The notes beneath the pieces were generated by a model. It was not told the origin of the DNA. It searched no databases and saw only the letters and a list, made by a program, of their open reading frames with translations. DNA of 64,000 nucleotides, from contig NZ_SUMB01000004.1 in assembly GCF_005048155.1 (NCBI RefSeq), forward strand, positions 310,001 to 374,000, in the 5' to 3' direction. Origin of the DNA: Streptomyces piniterrae. Lineage in GTDB: Bacteria; Actinomycetota; Actinomycetes; Streptomycetales; Streptomycetaceae. Of this stretch, positions 1 to 8,873 are shown one piece after another. Made by a program: the position numbers and the translations under genes. The first letter of the stretch is position 1. Every line of letters begins with the position of its first letter.

Positions 1-2405
1 AGGCCGTCGAAGAGCCCGGGCTCTATGTAGAACCGTCCCTCGGCGGCCATGCGGATCGCGGCAGCGGCCGTCCTGAACCGGTCGTCCTCGCGATGCGCGA
101 GGTAGTCGTCGATGACGAGGCCTATGCCCACGCTGCCGTCGGCGAGGTACGGCATCGTCCGCCAGCCCTCGTTGACGCCCATGTCCCCCTCTTCGCGGAG
201 GAGGCACCGGCGCAGGTCCTGCCGGACGGCCGCCGCGGCGAGATCCAGCAACTGCGGCTCGCCGGTGCGCTCGTACCACCGCAGGAAGAGCAGCGCGGGG
301 CCCGCCGAGCCGCGCAGCAGACCGGCGTACGGGTGGGCGCCGCCGCTGATCTCGGGCACGGCGTCGGCCGGTCCCAGCCGGGAGGCCACGGCGTCCACGG
401 CTTTCACGGCCGCGTCGTGGAGGGCGGGATCGCCGGTGGCCGAGGCGAAGTGCAGGAGGTTCAGGCCGATGCCGGACAGCCCGCCCCTCAGGTCGAGGCC
501 GAGTTCCTGCCAACGCCGCTCCCCCAAGCACTGGTCGAGGACCTTCAACGCCTCATGCCGGTGGCCGAGGTGGTCGAGCACGTACGCGATGCCGTGCAGG
601 CCGTCGTAGAGGCCCAGGCGGGTGCCCGGTTCGGGGCGCATGGCCCGGCGGATCAGCCACTCCTCGTGGTCGGGTCGGCGGCCCGCGCCGGTCACGTCGA
701 GTGCGTACAGCACCCCGGCCGCGCCGTACGCCAGGCCGAGGCCGCCGCCCGGCGTGTCGAACTGCTCGATGTCGCCCGGGAAGAGCCGGTCGTCCCGCTC
801 GGGCGTGGCCTCCGCGAGAATGGCGGCGGCCATCGAGTCACGGGCCTCCAGCCAGCCGTCGCGGTCCGGTCGAAGGCGCGGTTCGGGGGCCGCTGCGGCC
901 GGTGCCCGGCGGCCGTCCGTGGGGGCGCTGTCGCCCGTGGGGGCACCGTCCGTGGAGGCACCGTCGCCCGTGGAGGCGCCGCCGCCCGTGGAGGCGCCGT
1001 CGCCCGTCAGGATCCGTACCGCCCCGTCGAAGAAGGCACGCGGGACGGGGAACATCCGCACCGCTTCCCGGGCGAGCTGCCCCGCCTTGCCCGCGTCCAG
1101 GGGCAGCAGGCCGGTCAGTGGCATGAAGAGGGACAGCTTGAGGCAGGCGAGGGCGTAGTCGTCGACGGCGAAGCCGCGCCGCTCCTTCGGTGCGGTGAAG
1201 CCCTGGGTGCCGAGCACCTGGCGCCGCCCCTCCGTCACATCCGTCGCGCCCTCGAAGTCGATCAGCACAACACGGCCGTCGGGGCCGACGATGATGTTCG
1301 ACGGCTGCACATCACCGATGACCACGCCCCGCTCATGGACATCGGCCACCGCCCGCTCCACCCGCTCGTACACCCCCACGGCCCAGGAGGTGTAGCCGGC
1401 CATCACCGCCTCGTCGGCGTTCGGCAGGACGAGCGGGTACCGGTCGACGAAGAGATGGCTCAGCTCCGTCCCCTCGACGAACTCCTCGGCGAGGAAGTGG
1501 TGTTCCCCCACCACGAAGTGATCGTGCAGTGCGGGTACACAGTCGAGGCCACGCAGGCGCTCCAGCGTCTCCCTCTCACGCTGCAGCCTGGCGACCGCGT
1601 CCCGGCCGTCGGCCGTCAATCCCGCGTGCGGCCGTGCCTCCTTCAGCACCACACGATCCCCGGTACGTAGGTCCTCACCTGCATAGATGCCACCGCCGTT
1701 GGAGAAGTGCAGGGCTTTTTCGAAGCGATAGGGCAGGTCGGCGAGCGCGGCCCCACCGCGCGCGGCCAGATGGGGTTCGAGGAAACCGGGCAGCTCCACC
1801 CAGTCCGGTACCCGGAAAACCGGCGCCCGGACGTCCGGCACCAGCCGGCCCTCGCCGTCCTCGATCGCGAGCTCCACCTCTCCGTCCGGGGAGACGCAGT
1901 ACCGCTCGCCGAACGCCCCGTACCGGACGTACAGCGGGCCCTCACCCCAGCGGAGATCGCTGAGAATGTAGGGCCCGGAACGCCCGTGGAGTACGGGACC
2001 CAGCTCGGTGAGCACCCGCTCCAGCGCGTCCTCGTCGACCGGATAGATCGTCACGAACTTGCCGCTCGATCCCCGGTGCGCGTACTTGGCGTTGGCGAGC
2101 AGCAGCACGTCTTTACTGGGGAGGAACTTGAAGGAGATCCGCCGCGGGACGCAGTAGTCCCAGACCTCGTCGAGGATCTGCGCGGCGCTGTCGAGACTCG
2201 CCGAAACATGGATCTTCCAGCCCTGGAGCGGGAGCGCCACATCGTCGGGGCGGAATACGACCCAGTCGTCGAGCTCCGAGCGCTTCCAGCCGTCGGGAGC
2301 CGGACATCGGGCCTGCTCGAACGCGGTCTCTCCCCCGTGGGCACGGGCCGGCGCGTCATAGAAGAAGGCGTCCATGAGGCAGTACGCCTCGTAACGCTTG
2401 TCCAC
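1..2405 (-). CDS. Class III lanthipeptide synthetase LanKC (RamC-like), C-terminus cut by window edge
   Basis: About 801 residues are visible from a GTG at 2405, which has a GGGAGG ribosome site seven bases upstream. The N-terminus ('KRYEAYCLMDAFFYD') and a lyase-like region are followed by a Ser/Thr-kinase-like domain (residues ~225-480) with 'VVLKEA', 'GVVIGDVQPSNIIV' and 'VLIDFEGA', and then a LanC-like cyclase domain (from ~570) with 'GLGLAYGAAGVLYAL', 'GLYDGLHGIAYVLD' and 'GGLSGIGLNLL'. Known family role: phosphorylation and elimination of Ser/Thr in a small precursor peptide, then cyclisation to labionin or lanthionine, as in SapB/RamC. The kinase-cyclase linker (~residues 520-550) carries a degenerate repeat of DGASTG type. 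The C-terminal ~60-100 residues and probably the precursor and transporter genes lie left of the window; no precursor ORF was found between this gene and the divergent thioesterase. Confidence 0.93.
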   Translation of the reverse strand, partial: MDKRYEAYCLMDAFFYDAPARAHGGETAFEQARCPAPDGWKRSELDDWVVFRPDDVALPLQGWKIHVSASLDSAAQILDEVWDYCVPRRISFKFLPSKDVLLLANAKYAHRGSSGKFVTIYPVDEDALERVLTELGPVLHGRSGPYILSDLRWGEGPLYVRYGAFGERYCVSPDGEVELAIEDGEGRLVPDVRAPVFRVPDWVELPGFLEPHLAARGGAALADLPYRFEKALHFSNGGGIYAGEDLRTGDRVVLKEARPHAGLTADGRDAVARLQRERETLERLRGLDCVPALHDHFVVGEHHFLAEEFVEGTELSHLFVDRYPLVLPNADEAVMAGYTSWAVGVYERVERAVADVHERGVVIGDVQPSNIIVGPDGRVVLIDFEGATDVTEGRRQVLGTQGFTAPKERRGFAVDDYALACLKLSLFMPLTGLLPLDAGKAGQLAREAVRMFPVPRAFFDGAVRILTGDGASTGGGASTGDGASTDGAPTGDSAPTDGRRAPAAAAPEPRLRPDRDGWLEARDSMAAAILAEATPERDDRLFPGDIEQFDTPGGGLGLAYGAAGVLYALDVTGAGRRPDHEEWLIRRAMRPEPGTRLGLYDGLHGIAYVLDHLGHRHEALKVLDQCLGERRWQELGLDLRGGLSGIGLNLLHFASATGDPALHDAAVKAVDAVASRLGPADAVPEISGGAHPYAGLLRGSAGPALLFLRWYERTGEPQLLDLAAAAVRQDLRRCLLREEGDMGVNEGWRTMPYLADGSVGIGLVIDDYLAHREDDRFRTAAAAIRMAAEGRFYIEPGLFDG

Positions 2406-2750
2406 TGAGTACCTCCCGGAACGGATGGCGGTGGTAAGGGCCGTTCCAGATGTGCTGTGGCACCCTCTATCTGTGACGATCGCAGAGCTGCCCGGCCAGG
2501 AACACCACCGACTGTCACGCGATATCCGTGAAAATCGCATGGTTGGGCCGTGACGGGCGCAGTCCGCGCTGGCCCTGGTCACCGGCGCAGTGCCACCGTC
2601 ACAGGCGCAGGAAGACCTGCCCCGGCCGGCCGCCCCCTGTCAGGCCACTGTCAGCAAGGACCTGGACCCTGGGTGCGGTACTTGTGCGGTACTCCTGCAG
2701 TGCGTGTGCGGCGCTTGCAGGACGGGATAGCGCACTGACAGGACGGGGAT
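2406..2750. promoter_or_regulatory. Divergent intergenic region lanKC / type II thioesterase
   Basis: This 345-base region separates two divergent genes and must hold both promoters. No convincing small ORF, in particular no lanthipeptide precursor, was found on either strand. Its one clear element is the pair of CTGTCAG direct repeats annotated separately. A further single CTGACAG lies at about 2735, just before the thioesterase ribosome site. Confidence 0.6.
2637..2654 (+). promoter_or_regulatory. Putative SARP operator upstream of the thioesterase
   Basis: Two identical heptamers CTGTCAG at 2637-2643 and 2648-2654 have an 11-bp period (4-bp spacer) and read toward the thioesterase. This is the usual architecture of SARP activator sites, and a SARP gene lies at 49300-50112. 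Similar repeats precede the NRPS operon, the ACP-KS operon and sbnB. Binding by that SARP is inference. Confidence 0.65.
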
Positions 2751-3578
2751 ATGGACCTTGGGGGCAGGATGGTCTGGACGCAGTGCACCGAGCCGCGGCC
2801 GTTTGCGGCGCAGCGGGTGGTCTGTTTTCCGCATGCCGGGGGGTCGCCGTATTTCTTTCGGGGATGGGGCAAAGCACTTACGGACTTCGAGGTGCACGCG
2901 GTGTGCTATCCCGGGCGCGCGGAGAGGATAACCGAATCCCCGGCCACAGATATTTTGAGCATGGCGCGCCATATCACGGGCGCTGTAAAGGAATTGATGA
3001 GTGACGGGCGTCCCACGGCTCTCTTCGGGCACAGCATGGGAGCGATCGTCGCCTATGAGGTGGCTGCCGCATTGGAGGGCGAGGGGTTTGAACTCAGCCA
3101 TTTCTTCGCCTCGGGCGCGCGGGCGCCGCATTTGATGCGGCCCGATCTTGCCGCGGACACCACCTGGGACGACAAGGCGGTTGCCGCGACACTGGTCGAG
3201 CTGGGTGGGACGGATGCCGAGCTTTTGCAGAACCCGACCTTCGTCGATCTGGTGATGCCCTACATCAGGGCGGACTTCCGGATGCTCGCGTCGTACGCTC
3301 CGCCGGAGCGAGCGCAGCTGTCGAGCGCCGTCACCGCTGTCCTCGGGGACGCGGACCCTCGGGTGACCGCCCAACAGGCGTCCGCCTGGCGGGAGTCGAC
3401 CCGGGGCCCGTTCCGGATGCGGACGGTCCCCGGCGGCGATCACTTCTATCTCGCCGAGCACCCGCCCTTCGATGTCATCGAGGAGTGTGTGAGTGGTGCG
3501 GGCGGTTCGAGGGGTTCGAGCCGTTCGAGGGGTTCGAGCGGTGCGAGTCATGTGAGGGGTTCGAACGGTTCCTCATGA
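2751..3578 (+). CDS. Type II (editing) thioesterase
   Basis: This 275-residue alpha/beta hydrolase has the family hallmarks 'VVCFPHAGGSPYFFRGW' near the N-terminus, the nucleophile elbow GHSMG (residues ~93-97), and a C-terminal 'GDADPRVT' and 'GGDHFYL' that supply the acidic and His residues. Type II thioesterases remove mis-primed groups from NRPS or PKS carriers. The ATG at 2751 has AGGA seven bases upstream; an alternative ATG at 2769 would remove six residues. The last ~35 residues ('SRGSSRSRGSSGASH') are a low-complexity tail encoded by repeats of GGTTCGAG type and are not typical of the family. The stop overlaps that of the convergent DAHP synthase by six bases. It is separated from the NRPS genes by 18 kb, but it shares the SARP-type repeats. 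Confidence 0.92.
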   Translation: MDLGGRMVWTQCTEPRPFAAQRVVCFPHAGGSPYFFRGWGKALTDFEVHAVCYPGRAERITESPATDILSMARHITGAVKELMSDGRPTALFGHSMGAIVAYEVAAALEGEGFELSHFFASGARAPHLMRPDLAADTTWDDKAVAATLVELGGTDAELLQNPTFVDLVMPYIRADFRMLASYAPPERAQLSSAVTAVLGDADPRVTAQQASAWRESTRGPFRMRTVPGGDHFYLAEHPPFDVIEECVSGAGGSRGSSRSRGSSGASHVRGSNGSS

Positions 3579-4967
3579 GCGCGTGGGGTGTTCGCGGTAC
3601 CTCTCGGCCAGCAGAAAGGCCAGGTCCAGCGACTGCGTGTGGTTGAGGCGGGGGTCGCAGGCCGTTTCGTAGCGCTGGTGCAGATCCTCGGGAAGAATCG
3701 CGTTGCCGCCGCCGACGCACTCGGTGACGTCGTCCCCGGTGAGTTCCACGTGGATGCCACCGGGGTGGGTGCCCAGTGCCTGGTGGACCTCGACGAAGCC
3801 GCGCACCTCGTCCAGGATCGCGTCGAACCTGCGGGTCTTGTGGCCGCTCGCCGCGGTGATGGTGTTGCCGTGCATCGGGTCGCTGACCCAGCAGACCAGC
3901 GCGCCCTCCGCGTTGACCTTCTCCACCAGGGTGGGCAACAGGTCGCGGATCCGGTCGGCGCCCGCCCTGACCACAAAGGTCAGCCGGCCGGGCTCGCGGT
4001 TCGGGTCGAGCCGGTCGAGCAGGCGCATGACGTCATCGGGGGCGGCGGTGGGGCCGAGCTTCACCGCGATGGGGTTGGCCACGCGGGAGAAATACTCGAT
4101 GTGCGCCCCGTCCAGGTCTCGTGTCCGCTCCCCGATCCAGAGCAGATGGCCGCTGGTGGCGTATGACCGGCCGTTTTCGGGGTCGGTGCGGGTGAGGGCC
4201 GCCTCGTAGTCGAGCAGCAGGCCCTCGTGGCTGACGAAGAATTCGGCGGTGCCGAGCTCCCGGGTGTCGACACCGCAGGCGTGCATGAAAGCCAGGCTGC
4301 GGTCGATCTCCTGGGCCAGCCGCTCGTAGCGCTCACCGGCCTGTGAATCCGCCACGAAGCCCTGGTTCCAGGCGTGCACCTGGCGCAGGTCGGCGAATCC
4401 GCCGGTGGTCAGGGCCCGGATGAGGTTGAGCGTGGTGGCCGACGACTCATACATCTTCCGCAGGCGCTTCGGATCGGGCCGCCTGGCCTCGGCGGTGAAC
4501 TCCGTACCGTTCACGGCGTCGCCCCGGTGGGAGGGCAGTACGAGTTCGCCCCGCCGCTCCTCGGGGCTGGAGCGCGGCTTGGCGTACTGGCCGGCCATCC
4601 GGCCGACCTTGACGACCGGCAGGGCGGTGGCGTGGGTGAGTACGACGGCCATCTGTAAGAGGGTCTTGAGCTTTCCGCGGATGGCATCGGCCGTGGTCCG
4701 CGCGAAGGTCTCGGCGCAGTCGCCGCCCTGGAGGAGAACGGCCTCGCCGCGCGCCACCGCTGCCATCCGGCGACGTAGGAGGTCGCATTCGGCGGAAAAG
4801 ACGAGGGGCGGCGCGGTGGTCAACTCCCCTGCCACTGCGCGCAGCTCGGCCTCGTCGGGCCAGTCCGGCTGCTGTGCCGCGGGAAAATCGCGCCAGGACT
4901 CGGCTGCGGAATTCTTCGCTTCGGGTTCCCTCTTGCTGATTTTCATCGCTGCCTTGCTGGTTCTCAT
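3573..4967 (-). CDS. aroH: Class II (plant-type) DAHP synthase
   Basis: This 464-residue enzyme condenses phosphoenolpyruvate and erythrose 4-phosphate, the first shikimate-pathway step. Class II signatures include 'LLQGGDCAETF' (~90-100), 'VGRMAGQYAKPRS', 'LPSHRGDAVN', 'EFFVSHEGLLLDYE', 'WIGERTRDLDGAHIEY', 'VCWVSDPMHGNT' and the C-terminal 'GIHVELTGDDVTEC'. The ATG at 4967 has GGAAGG upstream; a second ATG at 4946 also has an AAGG and lies in a short duplicated stretch. It is divergent from trpE across a 293-bp region with MocR-type boxes. Next to trpE, G, D and C it most likely provides extra flux to tryptophan for the peptide pathway. The gene overlaps the thioesterase tail-to-tail by six bases. 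Confidence 0.96.
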   Translation of the reverse strand: MRTSKAAMKISKREPEAKNSAAESWRDFPAAQQPDWPDEAELRAVAGELTTAPPLVFSAECDLLRRRMAAVARGEAVLLQGGDCAETFARTTADAIRGKLKTLLQMAVVLTHATALPVVKVGRMAGQYAKPRSSPEERRGELVLPSHRGDAVNGTEFTAEARRPDPKRLRKMYESSATTLNLIRALTTGGFADLRQVHAWNQGFVADSQAGERYERLAQEIDRSLAFMHACGVDTRELGTAEFFVSHEGLLLDYEAALTRTDPENGRSYATSGHLLWIGERTRDLDGAHIEYFSRVANPIAVKLGPTAAPDDVMRLLDRLDPNREPGRLTFVVRAGADRIRDLLPTLVEKVNAEGALVCWVSDPMHGNTITAASGHKTRRFDAILDEVRGFVEVHQALGTHPGGIHVELTGDDVTECVGGGNAILPEDLHQRYETACDPRLNHTQSLDLAFLLAERYREHPTRS

Positions 4968-5133
4968 TGCTGCCTTCCATGCGGGCGGCGGACAGGGACA
5001 GGGACGGGGAGGAAGAGCTCGTAAGGGCGGAGAACATGGGCAACGCCCAGCCTTTGTTGCCGGGTTGGATTGGAGGTGAGGTGATGTGCATCAGCTCAAT
5101 CCAAGGAGCCGGTTCGGGTCAAGCGCAATCGGG

Positions 5134-5167
5134 AGTGGTCCGTATCCGAGGACGGGGATTGGTCTGG
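5134..5167 (+). promoter_or_regulatory. Putative MocR operator between DAHP synthase and trpE
   Basis: A 34-bp element carries AGTGGTC at 5134-5140 and ATTGGTC at 5158-5164, starts 24 bp apart, the second followed by TGG. It matches in length and at most positions the element at 8874-8907 between mocR and trpD, and both begin AGTGGTCCGTA. Paired direct repeats with an AGTGG core are typical of actinobacterial MocR/PdxR regulators. Control by the adjacent MocR protein is inferred. Confidence 0.65.
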
Positions 5168-5260
5168 CACCACCGACATGCCCGCTGATTTGCTTGCCAC
5201 GGCTGAATGGGCTGAATCGGCCGATGTTGTAAACGGAAGCGAATTCATGAGGAGTTCACC

Positions 5261-6778
5261 ATGCGGGGAACGGGCACGATCGGTGTCAGAGTCACCGATA
5301 CGGAACTGCCGCGCCACGATCCTCTCGACCTGTACGTACAGCTACGGGAGCTACTCCCGGCGCAGGACGTGTTTCTCTTCGAAAGCGTGGATGGCGCCGA
5401 CCAGGACCGCCGCTCGGCCGTCGTCGGTTTCGGCCGGCTGGCCGAGATCAGGGTGTTCGACGGGCGCGTCGAGATCGACGGCGTGGGGGCGGTTGCCCTG
5501 GCCCTGGAGCAGGCGGCCGGTGCGCTCGGGATGACGGCGGGCGAGTCGGCCGGCCCCGGTGTGCACAGTCTGCGCTTCGCCGGCACCGACCAGATGTGGG
5601 GCCTGTTGTCCCGCGCGCAGGGGCTGTTCGCCGTGGACACCCGCGTCCCGTCGACGTCGTACGCCTTCGGCTTCCTGACCACGCTCGCGTACGAGTCCGC
5701 CTGGCACATGGAGGAGTTGCCGGACCGTACCAAGGAGCCACGCGGTCCGGACATCACCCTTACGCTCTTCCGGGACACGGTTTGGTACGACCTGACGTCG
5801 GGTCAAGTGCGTCAACTCAGCGCGGAAGGTGCGGCGTTCGGGGATGCGGCGGTTCCGGTGGGCGTCGCCGACCTGGCGCGGCAGGCAGCCTCCGTCACCC
5901 CGGCTCAAGGGTCCACTCCCGCTGTTCCCGAAGCGCCCGCGCCCCTCTCGGTGCACGACAGTGTGAGTCGCGAGACCTTCCTGGACTGGGCCGACCGATG
6001 CCTGGAGCACATCAGGGTCGGCGACATCTATCAGATCCAGATAGGCCACCGCATCGACGTGCGTTCCACACTGACACCCGTCGAGGTCTACCGGCGCCTG
6101 CGGGGCCGCAATCCGTCGCCGTACATGTACTTGATGCCGCGCGCGGGCAGCACGCTGATCGGCGCCAGCCCCGAGCTGTTCTTCCGTATCGAGGGCGACA
6201 CGATCGAGATGCGTCCCATCGCGGGCACCGCACGCCGCGGCCCGGACGAGGAGGAGAACCAACGGCGCATCAAGGAGATGCGGGAGAGCACCAAGGAGCA
6301 GGCCGAGCACATCATGCTGGTCGATCTGTGCCGCAATGACATCGGGCGGGTGACCCGCCCCAGCACCCAGCCGGTCGACCGGCTGATGGCGGTGGAGAGC
6401 TTCTCGCATGTCTTCCATCTCGTCTCCACCGTCGCGGGCCGGCTCCAGGACGGGGTGGACACCTGGCAGGCGGTGCGCGCGACGTTCCCCGCCGGGACGA
6501 TGACCGGGGCGCCCAAGGTGCGTGCCATGGAGATCATCGACGGTCTTGAGGAGCAGCGGCGCGGGAGTTACGCGGGGGCTGTGGGGCTGGTCGACGTACG
6601 TGGCTGGAGCGAACTGGCGCTGTGCATCCGCACGATTGAGTACGACGGGAGCACCTACTCCACCCAGAGCTCGGCGGGCATGGTGGCGCAGTCTGAACCC
6701 GCTGCCGAGTGGCGGGAGACCCTGGCCAAGATGGGGGCCGCCTACTGGGCGCTCACCGGAGAGGAGCTGCTGTCGTGA
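5261..6778 (+). CDS. trpE: Anthranilate synthase component I
   Basis: This 505-residue chorismate-binding enzyme converts chorismate plus ammonia to anthranilate together with TrpG. The N-terminal tryptophan-binding signature LLES appears as 'FLFES' (~42-46), keeping the Ser. The catalytic half shows 'GDIYQIQIGHRI', 'SPYMYLMPRAG', 'GASPELFFRIEG', 'MRPIAGTARRG', 'DLCRNDIGRV', 'FPAGTMTGAPKVRAMEII' and 'SSAGMVAQSEP'. The ATG at 5261 has GAGGAG six bases upstream. Its stop forms GTGA with the first in-frame trpG start, suggesting coupled translation. Being beside a second-copy DAHP synthase and a halogenase-bearing NRPS cluster, it is probably a pathway-dedicated copy rather than the housekeeping gene. 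Whether it is less sensitive to tryptophan cannot be read from sequence alone. Confidence 0.96.
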   Translation: MRGTGTIGVRVTDTELPRHDPLDLYVQLRELLPAQDVFLFESVDGADQDRRSAVVGFGRLAEIRVFDGRVEIDGVGAVALALEQAAGALGMTAGESAGPGVHSLRFAGTDQMWGLLSRAQGLFAVDTRVPSTSYAFGFLTTLAYESAWHMEELPDRTKEPRGPDITLTLFRDTVWYDLTSGQVRQLSAEGAAFGDAAVPVGVADLARQAASVTPAQGSTPAVPEAPAPLSVHDSVSRETFLDWADRCLEHIRVGDIYQIQIGHRIDVRSTLTPVEVYRRLRGRNPSPYMYLMPRAGSTLIGASPELFFRIEGDTIEMRPIAGTARRGPDEEENQRRIKEMRESTKEQAEHIMLVDLCRNDIGRVTRPSTQPVDRLMAVESFSHVFHLVSTVAGRLQDGVDTWQAVRATFPAGTMTGAPKVRAMEIIDGLEEQRRGSYAGAVGLVDVRGWSELALCIRTIEYDGSTYSTQSSAGMVAQSEPAAEWRETLAKMGAAYWALTGEELLS

Positions 6779-7464
6779 ACGCTGTCGTGCGGGCTTCCGT
6801 GAGAACCACCGAGCCGAACAGCGCACCGGGCATGAAGGGCGTGCATGACATGAAGGACGGGCATGACATGAAGGTCCTGCTGATCGACGCGTACGACAGT
6901 TTTGTGCACATCATCGACCAGTACCTGCGCACCCTGGGGGCGCGTACCGAGGTCGTACGGTCCCTGTCCCGCTCCCCCGACGAGTTGGCCGCCTCGCGCC
7001 CCGATGCGGTGGTGCTCGGCCCAGGCCCAGGGCACCCCGCCGAGTCCGGCCACGTCGAGCTGGTGCATCGGTTCGCCGGGCAGGTACCGCTGCTCGGTGT
7101 CTGTCTTGGTCACCAGGCCATCGCGCTGGCCTACGGCGGGAGGATCGAGGTGGCGGACCAGGTGATGCACGGGCGGACGAGCATGGTGCGGCACGATGGG
7201 GAGGGTCTGTTCCAGGGGCTCGGCAACTCTCTTGAAGTCACCCGCTACCACTCGCTGATCGTCGCCGAGCCGCTGCCCGAGCAGCTGATCACGACCGCGG
7301 TCGCCATTGACCACGGCTATGTGATGGGGCTGCGGCACCGCACGCTGCCCATCGAGTCGGTGCAGTTCCACCCCGAGAGCATCACCACGACGGGCGGGCT
7401 CGCCATGATGCGCAACTTCCTTGCCTCGGCGGCGGGTTCCAGGTCCCGATTGACCAATGCCTGA
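6775..7464 (+). CDS. trpG: Anthranilate synthase component II (glutamine amidotransferase)
   Basis: This class I glutamine amidotransferase supplies ammonia to TrpE. The core begins 'KVLLIDAYDSFVHII'; 'VVLGPGPGHP' forms the oxyanion strand, 'LLGVCLGHQAIAL' holds the catalytic Cys, and 'SVQFHPESI' holds the His and Glu. A GTG at 6775 overlaps the trpE stop as GTGA and has GAGGAG eight bases upstream, giving 229 residues. An ATG at 6868 with AGGACGGG upstream would give the usual compact start just before the core. The extra 31 residues contain a short duplication ('HDMKDGHDMK') encoded by a repeated GGGCATGACATGAAGG-type unit. The gene is convergent with mocR, with the two stops three bases apart. 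Confidence 0.94.
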   Translation: MNAVVRASVRTTEPNSAPGMKGVHDMKDGHDMKVLLIDAYDSFVHIIDQYLRTLGARTEVVRSLSRSPDELAASRPDAVVLGPGPGHPAESGHVELVHRFAGQVPLLGVCLGHQAIALAYGGRIEVADQVMHGRTSMVRHDGEGLFQGLGNSLEVTRYHSLIVAEPLPEQLITTAVAIDHGYVMGLRHRTLPIESVQFHPESITTTGGLAMMRNFLASAAGSRSRLTNA

Positions 7465-7467
7465 CAC

Positions 7468-8856
7468 TCACCAACGCCTGACCGCGCCCACGGCACGGAT
7501 GGCCTCGGCCACCCCGGAACGCGGCAGATGCGCATGGCCCACCACTAGGGCCGGGGCGTCCCGGCGCGGCCGGGCGTGGAACGCGGCGGCGCCACGTACC
7601 AGGACGGAGTGGCGCAGCGCCCCGGCCACCAGCGCCCCCTCATCGGCTCGGGGCGGCAACTGGATGTAGGCGTGCAGCCCGGCACCAGGGCCGAGCACCT
7701 CCGCACCGGGCAGATGCTTGCGCACCGCTTCGTCCAGGGCGTCCCTGCGGCTGCGACCCAGGGAGTTGAGCCGTCGCAGATGACGGTCGAACAGGCCTGT
7801 GCGCAGGAGTTCGGCGAAGGCGAGCTGGGTGAGGGTCTCGGTGCCCAGGTCGTGCCGGGCGCGGGTCCGAAGGAGTTGTTCGAGCATCGGTTCCGGGGCG
7901 GTGAGCCAGCCCAGGCGGAGTCCCGGGGACAGCGATTTGCTGGCGGTGCCGGCGTAGATGACCCGGTCGGGCATGGTGCGCTGCAACGCGAGCGGCCGGG
8001 CGCCTCGTTCGTACCACAGGCCGCCGTCGTAGTCGTCCTCGATCACCCAGCCGTCGACGTCCCGGGCCCAGCGGGCCAGGGCCTCGCGGCGCTCCGCGGA
8101 CAGGGTGACGCCGGTGGGGAACTGGTGGGCGGGGGTGACGAGGACGGCGCGCGCTCCGGACGCGGTGAGTGCGGCGACGTCGAGGCCCTCGTCGTCGACC
8201 GGAATGGGCACGGTCGGCAGCCCGCTCTCGCGGAGGAACTGGCGCTGGCCGGGGTGGCCCGGGTCCTCGATCGCGAGGGTGTCGATGCCGAGGCGTGGCA
8301 GCACCGGGCAGAGCAGGCCGAGTGCCTGGGCGAATCCGCCGACGACCATGATGCGCTCGGGAGAGGTGCGCACGCCTCTCAACCGGCCCAAGTAGGAGGT
8401 GAGTTCGCGGCGGAGGGTGGGCTCGCCGGCCAGCGGCGGGTAGTTGTGGTGCGACAGGTCGGCCGTTTGCAGGACCTGCTGGTAGCAGCGCAGCCACTCG
8501 CGCCGCGGGAAGGCCGGGGTGTTGCTGCCGCCGGGACGCAGGTCCCAGCGGACCTGCGGCACCTGCCCTTCGTCCAGCAGGGCAGGCACTACGGACGCGC
8601 TGTCGAGATGGCCCACCACCCTGGTGCCGGCACCCTGGGCCGCCTCCAGGTATCCCTCGGCGACGAGCTGTCCGTACGCCTCCACCACCACGCTGCGCGA
8701 AACGTCGAGGTCACCCGCGAGCCGGCGGCTGGACGGCAGCCGGGTACCCGGGCGGAGAATCCCCTCGGATATCTCCTTCTTGATGAATTCCTGGATCTGC
8801 GAGGTCAGGGAATCCGCGGAATCCCTGACCACCTCAACCGCCATATGTAAGGCCAC
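7468..8856 (-). CDS. MocR-type regulator (GntR HTH fused to aminotransferase-like domain)
   Basis: This protein of 462 residues has an N-terminal winged helix ('LTSQIQEFIKKEISEGILRPGTRLPSSRRLAGDLDVSRSVV' region) joined to a fold-type I aminotransferase domain. The PLP-lysine region reads 'YAGTASKSLSPGLRLGW', with 'EDDYDGGLWYER' upstream supplying the Asp that contacts the pyridine nitrogen. MocR proteins use PLP, or an amino compound bound through PLP, as effector. The GTG at 8856 is preferred because GAAGGG lies about eight bases upstream; the ATG at 8844 has no good site. It sits inside the trp block, divergent from trpD across ~120 bp with paired AGTGGTC boxes, and the same element precedes trpE. 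It is therefore probably the local regulator of tryptophan supply. Its effector is unknown. Confidence 0.92.
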   Translation of the reverse strand: MALHMAVEVVRDSADSLTSQIQEFIKKEISEGILRPGTRLPSSRRLAGDLDVSRSVVVEAYGQLVAEGYLEAAQGAGTRVVGHLDSASVVPALLDEGQVPQVRWDLRPGGSNTPAFPRREWLRCYQQVLQTADLSHHNYPPLAGEPTLRRELTSYLGRLRGVRTSPERIMVVGGFAQALGLLCPVLPRLGIDTLAIEDPGHPGQRQFLRESGLPTVPIPVDDEGLDVAALTASGARAVLVTPAHQFPTGVTLSAERREALARWARDVDGWVIEDDYDGGLWYERGARPLALQRTMPDRVIYAGTASKSLSPGLRLGWLTAPEPMLEQLLRTRARHDLGTETLTQLAFAELLRTGLFDRHLRRLNSLGRSRRDALDEAVRKHLPGAEVLGPGAGLHAYIQLPPRADEGALVAGALRHSVLVRGAAAFHARPRRDAPALVVGHAHLPRSGVAEAIRAVGAVRRW

Positions 8857-8873
8857 CGGCCTATCCCTTCTGA

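Noticed and set aside
93..1670. 525-codon plus-strand open frame opposite LanKC
   Set aside because: The minus strand encodes a continuous LanKC with kinase and cyclase motifs; the plus frame has no recognisable motif.
2406..2750. Possible lanthipeptide precursor between lanKC and the thioesterase
   Set aside because: No short ORF with a leader helix and Ser/Cys-rich core and a ribosome site was found on either strand.
5200..5225. GGCTGAATG direct repeat before trpE as a SARP site
   Set aside because: The period is 9 bp, not 11, and the sequence does not match the GTCAG consensus.
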